Positions 34,524 through 43,995 of a stretch of 64,000 nt of DNA are shown piece by piece. Positions within the stretch are counted from its first letter, which is position 1; the number at the start of each line of letters is the position of its first letter. The stretch is from Dyella_A sp050749815. Its GTDB lineage: Bacteria > Pseudomonadota > Gammaproteobacteria > Xanthomonadales > Rhodanobacteraceae. The DNA is taken from positions 3,410,001-3,474,000 of the forward strand of contig NZ_CP192735.1 in assembly GCF_050749815.1 (NCBI RefSeq), read 5' to 3'. The position numbers were made by a program, and so were the translations under genes. The notes beneath the pieces are model-generated. The model saw only the letters and a list, made by a program, of their open reading frames with translations. It was not told where the DNA came from and ran no database searches.

Positions 34524-37500
34524 TCAGAAATCGTACGAGGCGCTCAGACGCACATAACGCGGGGCTTCGAAGTAGATGCCCTGGTTGTACGTGTTGGAGA
34601 CCGTGTACTTGGCGGCCTCGAACGTCGCATCGGACTGCAGTGCCTTGGTTTCGTTCAGCACGTTGAACACATCCAGGCTGAAAGCCAGCTTGTGATCCGC
34701 GAACGCCGGACGATAGGCCACGCTCAGGTCGAGCTTCTTGGTCCACGGGTTGCGGCCCGCATCGCCAGGAGCCGACGGGGAGCCGGCGCACCAGTGGTAG
34801 CTCGACTTGTAGCTGCTCGGATCAGACTCGTTGGTGCCGTAGTAACCCAGGCAGCTCTTCGGTGCGCCGGACTGCACGCGCAGGGCACCGGACAGCATCC
34901 ACTCCGGATTGAGCTGGTAGCTGCCACGTACCTTCAGCTGGTGGCGGCGGTCGTTCGCCAGCAGGCCGTACGAGTGGTCCATCAGTGCGGCAGTGTCCCA
35001 GTCCTGCGTCTTGGAGACGTCGTCCTGGCCAATGTCGGACTTCACCTGTCCCTCGGTGTTGCCGTAGCTACGCGAGAAGGTGTAGTCAACGCGGGCCTGC
35101 CACTTGCCGTCGAACGGATGCTCCAGGTACATGTCGAGCGCGTAGTACTTGCGCTTGGCGCCTTCGTTGAAACCCCAGTCTTCCTTGGACATGCGGATGA
35201 GCTCGGAACCCGAGCCATCGGCATAGTTGACCTTGAAGGTGTTGGTCTCGCCCGGGTTGAAGATGTAGCAACCGCGGAAGTCCAGCTTGCTGGAGTCGAT
35301 GCCCAGCGAGTCGGCCTTGTCGGCCAGGCGCTGGATGTCGCAAACGTCGTCGATGGCGGTCTGCAGCTTGCGGAACGTCAGCTTGGCACCGGTCACCCAC
35401 TGCTGACCCAGAGCCTTGTCGAAGCCGACCATCACCTCGTCCTGGTACTGCGACTTGAGGTTGGTTGCTGTCACGGTCTGCGGGTCCGGCGAGACGCCGT
35501 ACTCGTTGTTGGACGACACCGGGCCGGGGCCAATGGAGGTCAGGCCGGTCGGGTTGCCGTTGGCGTCGATGCCCGTGTAGGTGAAGTATTCGTCGGTGAA
35601 CGTGGAGGCGGAGGCACCACGGATCGCCACGCTGGCCGGCAGCGCCAGGTAGTAGCGACCCAGGTTGCCGTAGACCTTCAACGAGGAATCACCGAACACG
35701 TCCCAGCTCGCGCCCAGGCGGGGAGCCCACTGGTTGTCGTTGTTGACGTAGGCCTGGCCGAGGTTGTTGTAGTTGGTGAACTTGTCGTTGCGCAGGCCGA
35801 GATTCAGCAGGACGTTGCTGCTGACCTGCCAGGAGTCTTCCAGGTAGTACGCCTTCTGCTTCACCGACATGCTGGTGATGTTGTCGAGGATGTAGCGATC
35901 GACGTAGTAGCCATCACCGCCTGGGGCACCAACGCCGAGGCCCGCATCGAGTGCTTCGTCGGGGGCATTGGTCTTGCCGTAGATCCAGGCATAACCCGGG
36001 CCGGTCATGCCCTGACCCTCGTTGGAGGAGCCGTAGTACATGTTGTCGATACCGGCCGACAGGGTGTGGTCGCCCAGGCGGTACTCGAGGTCGGCACGCA
36101 GGCCGTGGGTCTTGTTCTGCGCGCTCGGATCCTTCGCGTACAGAGCGGTCTGTCCGTTGCGGATCGGCGAGCCACCGGTGTAGGCCGGGTTCTGGTTGTA
36201 CGAGGTGTACAGGTACGGCTGATCGCTCGCGCCGGGAACGGCCGAGTAGTCCTCGTTCTTGCTCCAGCCGTACTGCGCGCTGAAGGTCAGGTCATCGGTG
36301 ATGTAGCTGGTGTACTTGCCGATGTAGTAGTGCGACGACATCTTGGTCGAGGTGTCGTTGCCGATGAAGCTGCCGGTTTTGCCGGTGCTGTAGTCGTACT
36401 GGTACAGCTGACCGGCATATTCGTCCTTGTTGTCGATCGCGGTCAGCTCAAGGATATTGCTGTCGTTGATGTTCCAGTCGAGCTTGGCGTACACCTTCGG
36501 ACGGCTGTACTGGTAGTACAGGTTGTTCGGGTTCGAGGACTGGATCGACGAGGTCGACTTGCCCTGCTCCTTGTCTGCCTCGGCGGCCAGGAAGAAGAAC
36601 AGCTTGTCCTTGATCAGCGGACCGCCGACGTAAGCGCTATACGTGGTTTCCCAGCTGCCGTTGTCCTTGCGCGAACGGTACACCGTGCCCGGCAGGCTGC
36701 CGTCCTGGTAGGTGTAGCCGTTTGGCAGGCGCTGGTTGGGGAAGTACACGTAAGCCGGATCGGCTGCGGCGTACTTCGGCGACCACACCACCTGCGCCCC
36801 GAAGTGCCACTCATTGGTGCCGCGCTTGCCGACCTGGTTGATCACGCCGCCGTCGGAGCGACCGTACTTGGCGCTGTAGCCGCCGGTCAGCACCTGCTGC
36901 TGGTCGATGGCGCCGTAGGGCAGGCCAACGCCACCCAGCGCGTTCAACGGATTGGTGGTGTTGTAGCCGTTGATGTAATAGGCGTTCTCGCTGACGCCCG
37001 CGCCGCCGAACGACACGGCGTTGTTGAAGTAGCCGCTGCCGGCCACGGTGCCCGGTGCGAGCAGTGCGATGGACTCGGCGGTGCGGTTGAGCGGCAGGCG
37101 CTGCAGATCCTGCGAGGTGATCACGGTACGCGAGTCGACCGAGGTGACGTCGATCGAGGGCAGCGCGTTGGCCGACACCGAGATGGCGCTCAGCTGCTGC
37201 GCGTTGTTCGCCGAGGCGCCCAGGTCGACTTCGACGCCGCCGCCCACGCGCAGCGAGACATTGTTGCGCGAGTCGACGGTCTGGCCGTCCTTCAGCAGGG
37301 TGACGGTGTAGTTACCCACCGGCAGCGAGCTGGCCGAGTAGCGGCCGGACGCGTCCACGGTGACCTGGCGGGAGAAGCCCGACTCGCTGTCGATCTTCAC
37401 AGTCTGGCCGGCACCATTCGGCACCTGGCCGAAGATGGCACCCGTGGTGGCCTGGCCGAACGCCGCGCCGGCCAGGCTCATGCCCACGGCCAACGCCAGC

Positions 37501-37532
37501 GCCGAGCGGCGATTAAACAAAGTGTGCTTCAT
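34524..37532 (-). CDS. Oar-like TonB-dependent receptor with carboxypeptidase-regulatory N-domain
   Basis: 1002 residues from the ATG at 37532 (MKHTLFNRR). A signal peptide (LALAVGMSLAGAAFG) is followed by a carboxypeptidase-D regulatory-like fold (ATTGAIFGQVPNGAGQTVKIDSESGFSRQVTVDASGRYSASSLPVGNYTVTLLKDG, about 26-85). The plug comes next (TVITSQDLQRLPLNRTAESIALLAPGTV, FGGAGVSENAYYINGYNTTNPL, IDQQQVLTGGYSAKYGRSDGGVINQVGKRGTNEWH). The barrel ends PRYVRLSASYDF. This architecture is that of OmpA-related Oar proteins, abundant in Xanthomonadales and Myxococcus and linked to protein or peptide uptake or export. No neighbouring gene suggests a substrate. Leader hairpin at about 37565-37588, strong terminator downstream. 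Confidence 0.9.
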   Translation of the reverse strand: MKHTLFNRRSALALAVGMSLAGAAFGQATTGAIFGQVPNGAGQTVKIDSESGFSRQVTVDASGRYSASSLPVGNYTVTLLKDGQTVDSRNNVSLRVGGGVEVDLGASANNAQQLSAISVSANALPSIDVTSVDSRTVITSQDLQRLPLNRTAESIALLAPGTVAGSGYFNNAVSFGGAGVSENAYYINGYNTTNPLNALGGVGLPYGAIDQQQVLTGGYSAKYGRSDGGVINQVGKRGTNEWHFGAQVVWSPKYAAADPAYVYFPNQRLPNGYTYQDGSLPGTVYRSRKDNGSWETTYSAYVGGPLIKDKLFFFLAAEADKEQGKSTSSIQSSNPNNLYYQYSRPKVYAKLDWNINDSNILELTAIDNKDEYAGQLYQYDYSTGKTGSFIGNDTSTKMSSHYYIGKYTSYITDDLTFSAQYGWSKNEDYSAVPGASDQPYLYTSYNQNPAYTGGSPIRNGQTALYAKDPSAQNKTHGLRADLEYRLGDHTLSAGIDNMYYGSSNEGQGMTGPGYAWIYGKTNAPDEALDAGLGVGAPGGDGYYVDRYILDNITSMSVKQKAYYLEDSWQVSSNVLLNLGLRNDKFTNYNNLGQAYVNNDNQWAPRLGASWDVFGDSSLKVYGNLGRYYLALPASVAIRGASASTFTDEYFTYTGIDANGNPTGLTSIGPGPVSSNNEYGVSPDPQTVTATNLKSQYQDEVMVGFDKALGQQWVTGAKLTFRKLQTAIDDVCDIQRLADKADSLGIDSSKLDFRGCYIFNPGETNTFKVNYADGSGSELIRMSKEDWGFNEGAKRKYYALDMYLEHPFDGKWQARVDYTFSRSYGNTEGQVKSDIGQDDVSKTQDWDTAALMDHSYGLLANDRRHQLKVRGSYQLNPEWMLSGALRVQSGAPKSCLGYYGTNESDPSSYKSSYHWCAGSPSAPGDAGRNPWTKKLDLSVAYRPAFADHKLAFSLDVFNVLNETKALQSDATFEAAKYTVSNTYNQGIYFEAPRYVRLSASYDF

Positions 37533-37925
37533 TGTTATTTGAACTCCAGACAAACAATAGCCGTGGGCCAGCACCTGCGTGCTGGGCCGGATGGCTTGGA
37601 GACGGAACGCTGCCTTGGGGAAGGTGGCGCACCACGGCATCGTCTAGCTTGGGGGATCGACGATGTAACGCCGACGTTAAGCCAAGGTTGCCCTTCAGTG
37701 CAACCCAGCTAACGACATGCAATTCGTGTATACGCCGGAAAGTTCCCGCCAGCAGGCACTAAGGCGCGACCGTTGGCGCCGTTTTCGCGTGGCGATCCTG
37801 ATCCAGCGGGGCTCACATTCTTGTGTCGGCGGCGGCTCTGCCGCGGATTTCTCGAGGTACGACATGCAAAGAGGCGCGGTTGCCCGCGCCTCTTTGGTGC
37901 CTCATGACGATCCCCCGAAGGGGAC
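37533..37925. promoter_or_regulatory. intergenic region upstream of the Oar-like receptor
   Basis: 393 bases with no convincing gene. It holds the receptor's leader, including a GC hairpin (GGCCCAGCAC...GTGCTGGCCC on minus, about 37565-37588) roughly 30 bases before the start codon. At its far end is the terminator of the efflux operon (37868-37895). Promoter hexamers could not be assigned with confidence. Confidence 0.45.
37868..37895. terminator. bidirectional hairpin after the RND efflux operon
   Basis: Perfect 12-bp stem AAAGAGGCGCGG/CCGCGCCTCTTT with a TTGC loop, 30 bases beyond the stop of the RND pump gene. The stem itself ends in TTT on both strands, so it can terminate in either direction. 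Confidence 0.85.
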
Positions 37926-40900
37926 TCAGGCCTCCAGCAGCGGCTGCCCGTCGCCCGAGGGTTGGTCAGCGTGATGGTCGGTGGACAGCAGCATGTAGAA
38001 CGCCGGCACCACGAACAGGGTGAACAACGTGCCGATCGCCAGGCCAGTGGAGATCACCAGGCCCATGTTGAAGCGACCCGCCGCACCGGCGCCGGAGGCG
38101 ATCACCAGCGGCACCACACCCAGCACCATCGCGGCGGTGGTCATCAGGATCGGGCGCAGGCGCACGGCGGCGGCGTGCTCGATCGCCTCGCGCTTGCTCA
38201 TGCCCGCCAACTGCGAATGGTTGGCGAACTCCACCATCAGGATGCCGTGCTTGGAGATCAGGCCCATCAGGGTCACCAGGCCCACCTCGGTGTAGATGTT
38301 GAGGCTGGTGAACAGGTTGACGAAGATCAGCGCGCCGAACAGCGCCAGCGGCACCGAGACGAGGATCACGATGGGGTCACGCAGGCTGTTGAACTGCGCG
38401 GCCAGCGCCAGGAACACGATGATCACGGCGAACAGCAGGGTGCCGCCGAAGCCGCCCGATTCCTGCGTGAACTGCCGCGACTGGCCGGCGTAATCCACGG
38501 TGTAGCCGGTGGGCGCGACTTCCTTCACCAGGTCGCTGAGGTACTTCAGCGCATCGCCCTGCGACATGCCGGACACGCCGGAGATGGTCGCCGAGTTCAA
38601 CTGCTGAAAGTGGTTGAGCGAACGCGGCACCACCTGGTGCTTGATCTTGGCCACGGTGGACGCCTGGATCACCTCGCCGCCCGGCGTGTTGATGTAGTAG
38701 TCCAGCACCTGGTGCGGGTTCAGCCGATCGGCCTGCAGCACCTGCGGGATCACGCGGTACGAGCGGCCGGAGATCGAGAAGTAGTTGACGTAGCCGCCGC
38801 CCAGCGCCGCGCCCAGTGAAGCGCCGATGTCCTGCTGGGTCAGCCCCAGCGAGGTGATCATGTCGCGGTCGAACGACACCGTCGCCTGCGGCTTGTCCAC
38901 CTTCAGATCCGAGTCGATGAAGTAGAACTTGCCGCTGGCCTGCGCCTTGGCGAGCACCTGGCTGGCGACCTCGTTGAGGTTCTCGAACGGCTCGGTGGTG
39001 GTGATCACCATCTGGATCGGCAGACCCGAGGCGCCCGGCAGCGGCGGGAACTGGAACGCCGCCACCTGCGCACCGGCAATGCCGTTCCAGGCCTGCTGCA
39101 GCTCCTGTTGCAGCTGCTGGGCCGAGCGGCTGCGCTGATCCCAGGGCTTGAACAACACGCCGCCGATGCCCTGGTTGGTGGTCGGTACGCCGGTGAGCTG
39201 GAACATCTGCTCGTACTCCGGCAGCTTCTTCGCCGCGGCGAACATCTGCTCGGCGTACACGTTCATCTGCTGCGCGGTGGCATTCGGCGCGCCGACGATC
39301 TGCCCGGCCACGATGCCCTGGTCCTCTTCCGGAGCCAGCTGCGACTGCGCCGTCATGCCCAGCGCGACGGTCGCCAGCAACAGCAGGGCGGACATCACGA
39401 TCACCACCGACCAGGTCGACAGCGTGCCGTGCAGCATGCGCTTGTAGCCGTGCTGCACGCGCTCGAACTGGTGGTCGATGAACTTCACGAAGCGCCCGTC
39501 GTCCTGCTCGGCGCGGAAGAACTTCGCGCACATCATCGGCGACAGCGTGAGCGCCACCACCGCCGACACGGTCACCGCGCCGGCGAGGGTGAACGCGAAC
39601 TCGGTGAACAGCGCGCCGGTGAGACCCTTCTGGAAACCGATCGGCACGTACACCGCGATCAGCACCACGGTCATCGCCAGAATCGGCCCGCCCAGTTCGC
39701 GCGCGGCCAGCAGCGCCGATTGCAGCGGGGTCTTGTGCTCTTCCTTCATGTGCCGGTCGACGTTCTCCACCACGATGATCGCGTCGTCCACCACCAGGCC
39801 GATCGCCAGCACCAGCGCCAGCAGGGTCAGCAGGTTGATCGAGTAACCCAGCGCCAGCATCACGAAGAAGGTGCCCACCAGCGACAGCGGCATCGCGATC
39901 ACCGGGATGATCACCGCGCGCAGGCTGCCCAGGAACAGGAAGATCACCACCGTGACGATCACCAGCGCCTCGACCAGGGTCTTGACCACCTCGTCGATCG
40001 AGCTGTTCACGAACTCGGTACCGTCGTAGACGATCTCGCCGGTGATGCCGCTGGGCAACTGATGCTGGATCTCGGGGAACGCGTCGCGCACGGCCTTGGC
40101 CACGTCCAGCACGTTGGCGTCCGGCGCTACCTTGATGCCGATGAACACCGAACGCTTGCCGCTGAAGGCCACGTTGAAGTCGTAGCTGTCCGAGCCCAGT
40201 GTCACCGTGGCGACGTCCTGCAGGCGCACGATGGCGCCCTTGTCCTGTTTCACCGCCAGCTGCTTGAACTCGTCCACCGTGTGCAGGTCGCTGGCGGCGG
40301 TGAGGTCCACCGTCACCGCCTGGCCCTTGGACGAGCCCACCGCGGCGAGGTAGTTGTTCGCCGCCAGCGCCTTGTTGACGTCTGCCGCCGTGACGCCGTG
40401 GGCGGCCATCTTGGCCGGGTCCAGCCAGGCGCGCAGCGCGAAGTTGCGCGCGCCGAGCAGCTCGGCGGTCTGCACGCCGGAGATCGAATCCAGCTTGGGC
40501 TTGACCACGCGCGAGAGGTAGTCGGTGATGTTGTTGGTGGGCAGCACGTCGCTGTAGAAGCCCATGTACATCGCATCGACCGTTTCACCGGTCTGCACCG
40601 TGAGCACCGGCTGCTGCGCCTGCTGCGGCAGCTGGTTCTTCACCGAGTTCACCTGGGTGGTGATCTCGGTGAGTGCGCGGTTGGCGTCGTAGTTCAGGCG
40701 CAGCGTGGCGGTGATGGTCGACACGCCCTGCACGCTGGTGGAGGACAGGTAGTCGATGCCCTGCGCCTGCGAGATCGCCTGCTCCAGCGGCTGGGTGATG
40801 AAGCCGGCCATGGTCTGCGCGTCGGCGCCGTAATAGGCGGTGCTGACGGTGACGGTGGCGTTCTCGGTTTCCGGGTACTGGCGCACCGTGAGGCTGGTGA

Positions 40901-40985
40901 CGGCCTTCAGGCCGAGCACCAGGATCAGCAGGCTGACGACGATTGCCAGGACCGGCTTGTTGATGAACAGGTCGGTGAATTTCAT
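37926..40985 (-). CDS. RND-family (HAE1) multidrug efflux pump inner-membrane subunit
   Basis: 1019 residues. MKFTDLFINKPVLAIVVSLLILVLGLKAVTSLTVRQYPE is the first span and start of the pore domain. VVDDAIIVVENVDRHM holds the proton-relay aspartates of span 4, and FTEFAFTLAGAVTVSAVVALTLSPMMCAKFF follows. The second half repeats the layout (TLLFAVIIVFLALAAQFNSLRDPIVILVSVPLALFGAL, RPILMTTAAMVLGVVPLVIASGAGAAGRFNMG). It exports hydrophobic compounds with the adaptor and outer-membrane factor of the same operon. It begins 10 bases after the adaptor stop. Closest in layout to MexF/MexI/MdtB-type pumps. The substrates cannot be read from sequence. Confidence 0.94.
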   Translation of the reverse strand: MKFTDLFINKPVLAIVVSLLILVLGLKAVTSLTVRQYPETENATVTVSTAYYGADAQTMAGFITQPLEQAISQAQGIDYLSSTSVQGVSTITATLRLNYDANRALTEITTQVNSVKNQLPQQAQQPVLTVQTGETVDAMYMGFYSDVLPTNNITDYLSRVVKPKLDSISGVQTAELLGARNFALRAWLDPAKMAAHGVTAADVNKALAANNYLAAVGSSKGQAVTVDLTAASDLHTVDEFKQLAVKQDKGAIVRLQDVATVTLGSDSYDFNVAFSGKRSVFIGIKVAPDANVLDVAKAVRDAFPEIQHQLPSGITGEIVYDGTEFVNSSIDEVVKTLVEALVIVTVVIFLFLGSLRAVIIPVIAMPLSLVGTFFVMLALGYSINLLTLLALVLAIGLVVDDAIIVVENVDRHMKEEHKTPLQSALLAARELGGPILAMTVVLIAVYVPIGFQKGLTGALFTEFAFTLAGAVTVSAVVALTLSPMMCAKFFRAEQDDGRFVKFIDHQFERVQHGYKRMLHGTLSTWSVVIVMSALLLLATVALGMTAQSQLAPEEDQGIVAGQIVGAPNATAQQMNVYAEQMFAAAKKLPEYEQMFQLTGVPTTNQGIGGVLFKPWDQRSRSAQQLQQELQQAWNGIAGAQVAAFQFPPLPGASGLPIQMVITTTEPFENLNEVASQVLAKAQASGKFYFIDSDLKVDKPQATVSFDRDMITSLGLTQQDIGASLGAALGGGYVNYFSISGRSYRVIPQVLQADRLNPHQVLDYYINTPGGEVIQASTVAKIKHQVVPRSLNHFQQLNSATISGVSGMSQGDALKYLSDLVKEVAPTGYTVDYAGQSRQFTQESGGFGGTLLFAVIIVFLALAAQFNSLRDPIVILVSVPLALFGALIFVNLFTSLNIYTEVGLVTLMGLISKHGILMVEFANHSQLAGMSKREAIEHAAAVRLRPILMTTAAMVLGVVPLVIASGAGAAGRFNMGLVISTGLAIGTLFTLFVVPAFYMLLSTDHHADQPSGDGQPLLEA

Positions 40986-40995
40986 GGGCGCTGGC

Positions 40996-42156
40996 TCACT
41001 GCTCCTGCGGCGTCGGGCTGGCGCTGTCGGCCGGCTGCACGCGATTGTCGACGGTGATCGGCGCGTCGTTCTTGAGCTTCATCTGGCCGCTGGTCACTAC
41101 TTCGGTGCCGGCGCTGATGCCCTTGAGAATGGCCACCTGGTCGCCACGGCTGTCACCGGTGGTGACGAAGGCCTGCTTCACCGTGGGCGGGTTCGGCTTG
41201 CCCTTGGCGTCCTTGCCCTTGGACGGCTGCACCACGTACACGGTGTCGCCGTACGGGTTGTAGACGATCGCCGCCTGCGGCAGCGTCAGCTGCGTGCGCT
41301 GCTGGCCCACATCGACGCTCACCTTGGCGAACATGCCCGGGGTCAGGGTCTGGTCGTGGTTGGGCACAGTGGCCTCCACCTGCACGTTGCGCGTGCTGGT
41401 ATCCACCTTCGGGTTGATCGCGCTGAGCTTGCCGCTGAAGCTGCGCCCGGCGTAGGCGTCCAGGCTGAGTGTCACCGGCTGGCCCACCTTGAGCCGGCCC
41501 AGCTCGCCCTGCGGCACATTGAAGTCCACGTACAGCGGGTCGAGCTGCTGCACCGTCACCACTGTCGTGCCGGCGGCGAGGTAGTCGCCCGGGCTGATCG
41601 TGATGATGCCGGCGCGGCCGTCGAACGGCGCGCGCAGCTGCTTCTTGGCGATCACCACCTGCTGCTGGGCCACGGCCGCCTGCCGCGCCTTGGTATCGGC
41701 CTGCGCGGTGTCGAAATCGGCCTGGCTGATCGCCTGGGCCGCGAGCTGCTTGCGCGCGCGCTCCAGGGTGATCTTCGACAGCTCGGCGTTCGCCTGCAGT
41801 TGCTGCAGCTGTGCCACCTCGTCGCCATCGCGCAGTTGCACCAGCAGCTGGCCCTTCTTCACTTCCTGGCCGGACTTCAGGTTCACGTCGGTGACCAGGC
41901 CGGCCACCTCGGCGGCGAGATCCGCACCGTTGGCGGCGCGCAGCGTGCCGACCGCGTTGAGTGCGGGCTGCCACGGCTGCTCGGCCGCCTTCACCGTGCT
42001 CACGGTGACCGGACCGGGCTGGGGCATCGAATGGATCATGCGCATGACCAGCAGCACCTTGATGCCGACGATCACTGCAATCAGGGCGAGCGTGCCCAGG
42101 ATCACCCAGATCATCCGCTTGAGCGTGCTGGGCTTCTTGTCTGCGCGTGTCGTCAT
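40996..42156 (-). CDS. RND efflux periplasmic adaptor (membrane fusion protein)
   Basis: 386 residues with one N-terminal span (MIWVILGTLALIAVIVGIKVLLVM) rather than a lipobox. The barrel-sandwich halves are NAVGTLRAANGADLAAEVAGLVTDVNLKSGQEVKKGQLLVQL and KKQLRAPFDGRAGIITISPGDYLAAGTTVVTVQQLDPLYVDFNVPQGELGRL, flanking a coiled-coil hairpin (about 115-175). The beta-barrel and membrane-proximal domains end the protein, with a short unusual KGKDAKGKPNPP loop. Second of three genes, starting 11 bases after the outer-membrane-factor stop. Confidence 0.93.
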   Translation of the reverse strand: MTTRADKKPSTLKRMIWVILGTLALIAVIVGIKVLLVMRMIHSMPQPGPVTVSTVKAAEQPWQPALNAVGTLRAANGADLAAEVAGLVTDVNLKSGQEVKKGQLLVQLRDGDEVAQLQQLQANAELSKITLERARKQLAAQAISQADFDTAQADTKARQAAVAQQQVVIAKKQLRAPFDGRAGIITISPGDYLAAGTTVVTVQQLDPLYVDFNVPQGELGRLKVGQPVTLSLDAYAGRSFSGKLSAINPKVDTSTRNVQVEATVPNHDQTLTPGMFAKVSVDVGQQRTQLTLPQAAIVYNPYGDTVYVVQPSKGKDAKGKPNPPTVKQAFVTTGDSRGDQVAILKGISAGTEVVTSGQMKLKNDAPITVDNRVQPADSASPTPQEQ

Positions 42157-42167
42157 GCGCGAATTCC

Positions 42168-43742
42168 TTATCGGGAAACGTTGGAAGGGGAGGCGGAAGT
42201 GGCCATCGGTGCGGCGGCGTCCTGGCGCCAGCCGCCGCCGAGCGCGGTGTACAGCGCGGCGGTATCGGACAGTCGCGCGGTACGCGCCTGGATCAGGGTG
42301 ATGCGCGCCTGCTGGTAGCTGCGCTCGGCATCGAGCAGGTTGAGGTAGCCGGTGGCGCCGAGACGGTACTGCTCGCGGGTGAGGTCCAGCCGCTGCGATG
42401 CCGCCTGCTCGGCGGTGGCCTGGGCGGCCAGCGTCTGCGCGTCGTACTCCAGTGCCTGCAGCGCGTCGGCCACGTTCTGGAACGCGGTCAGCACGGTCTG
42501 CTGCCAGTCGGCGGCAGCCTTGTCGAGGCCCGCCTGCGCGGCACGCTTCCTGTGCAGCAGCTCACCGCCGTGGAACAGCGGCTGGGTGAGGCCCAGCCCC
42601 AGCGACCACGCGCCGGTGCCGGCGGAGAACAGATCGCCGCGGCTGAAGGCCTGCGATCCGGCGCTGCCGGACAGGGTGATCTGCGGCAGCATCGCGGCGG
42701 TGGCCACGCCGACCTGGGCGGAGGCCGTATGCAACGCGGCGGAAGCGGCGCGGATGTCCGGACGCTGGTCCACCAGTTGGGCAGGCAGGCTCACCGGGAT
42801 GTCCTTCGGCAGTCGCACCGCATCGAGCGTCAGCGGTGCGGCGTCCAGTTGCGCTGGGGTGGTGCCGAGGTAGGTCGCCAGCCGGTTGCGGGTGGCGGCG
42901 AGCTGGGCGCGCAGCGGCGGCAAGGTCGCCTCGGTGGTGGCCAGCTGAGCGCGCACGGCCAGCGTGTCCGACAGCGACTTGGCGCCGATCTGCTGCTGCG
43001 TGCTGGCGATGTCCAGCGTCTTGCGCTGCCAGTCGACGATCTGCTCGGTGGCGCGGATCTGCTCGCGCAGCGAGGCTTCCTGCAGCGAGGCGGTGACCAC
43101 GTTGCCGGCCAGGGTCAGATAAGTGGAGTCGAGCTGCGCCTGCTGATAATCGCGCTGCGCCAGCTGGGCCTCGATGCCGCGCCGCACGCCGCCGAACAGA
43201 TCGAGCGTGTAGCCCACACTGACCGAGGCGTTGTACAGGGTGAACGGACCCACGCCCCCCGGCACGCCGGACGCCGCGGCCGACTGCTTCTCACGCGTGG
43301 CGCCGAGGCTGGCATCGACCGACGGGAACAGTCCGCCGCGCGCCGCGCTGGCGTTCTCCTGCGCCTGGCGCAGGGCGGCCTGGGCCGAGGCGATCGACGG
43401 GCTGTGGCGCAGCGCCATCCACACGCGTCGGCTCAGCTCGTCATTGCCGAAGGAGGTCCACCAGCGCGCCGGCACATCGCGCCCGGCCAGGAACTGCTGC
43501 GCGTCGCCGCCGGGCGTGGCCGCGTCGGTCGTCGCCGCGGGTAACGGCGCCGGCGTGTAGCGGTCTACCGCGGGTGCGTCGGGACGCTTGTAATCCGGGC
43601 CCACGGCGCAGCCGGCGAGCCAGAGGGGAAGCGCCAGCGCCGCAATTATTTGCGCGCTCCGGGCGAGCGGCGGGAGCGTCTTGGGAGCACGAAGACGGGA
43701 CAAGGGCGGTAACCTGGGTGGAGTCCTGAGGAGGCGCGACAT
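42168..43742 (-). CDS. outer-membrane efflux lipoprotein, OprM/NodT family
   Basis: 524 residues from the ATG at 43742. The lipoprotein signal IIAALALPLWLAGCAVGPDYKRPDAP is standard for NodT-family outer-membrane factors, and two TolC-like repeats follow (ASAQAALRQAQENASAARGGLFPSVDASLG; GLGLTQPLFHGGELLHRKRAAQAGLDKAAADWQQTVLTAFQNVADAL). The start is uncertain. A TTG at 43703 would give a signal peptide of more normal length and leave room for a promoter just upstream. First gene of the efflux operon, unusual in that the outer-membrane component leads. No linked regulator gene is seen. Confidence 0.9.
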   Translation of the reverse strand: MSRLLRTPPRLPPLSRLRAPKTLPPLARSAQIIAALALPLWLAGCAVGPDYKRPDAPAVDRYTPAPLPAATTDAATPGGDAQQFLAGRDVPARWWTSFGNDELSRRVWMALRHSPSIASAQAALRQAQENASAARGGLFPSVDASLGATREKQSAAASGVPGGVGPFTLYNASVSVGYTLDLFGGVRRGIEAQLAQRDYQQAQLDSTYLTLAGNVVTASLQEASLREQIRATEQIVDWQRKTLDIASTQQQIGAKSLSDTLAVRAQLATTEATLPPLRAQLAATRNRLATYLGTTPAQLDAAPLTLDAVRLPKDIPVSLPAQLVDQRPDIRAASAALHTASAQVGVATAAMLPQITLSGSAGSQAFSRGDLFSAGTGAWSLGLGLTQPLFHGGELLHRKRAAQAGLDKAAADWQQTVLTAFQNVADALQALEYDAQTLAAQATAEQAASQRLDLTREQYRLGATGYLNLLDAERSYQQARITLIQARTARLSDTAALYTALGGGWRQDAAAPMATSASPSNVSR

Positions 43743-43995
43743 TAGCATACCAATCAGTTCAGTTATGCATGTCGCAAGTAACAAGCAACGGGTGACAAAC
43801 CTCACATGAAAAATCGTCCGCATGTGTGTCCATCCGTGGGCAGTGGGGGTGAGGGAAGGTGGCGTCTGCATGGCGACGAACCACACCCCCCTGTTTCGAC
43901 AACCGGCCCCGTCCGCGTGGCTATGATGATCGCAGCGCACGGAGGATGGCCGTGCGCTGCCCTTCCAACGATGCTGTCCCGGCCGAGCGCGCGCG

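Noticed and set aside
34482..37712. A 1076-codon open frame on the plus strand opposite the Oar-like receptor
   Set aside because: It is the antisense shadow of a high-GC gene. The minus-strand frame has the signal peptide, domain motifs, terminal aromatic residue and terminator.
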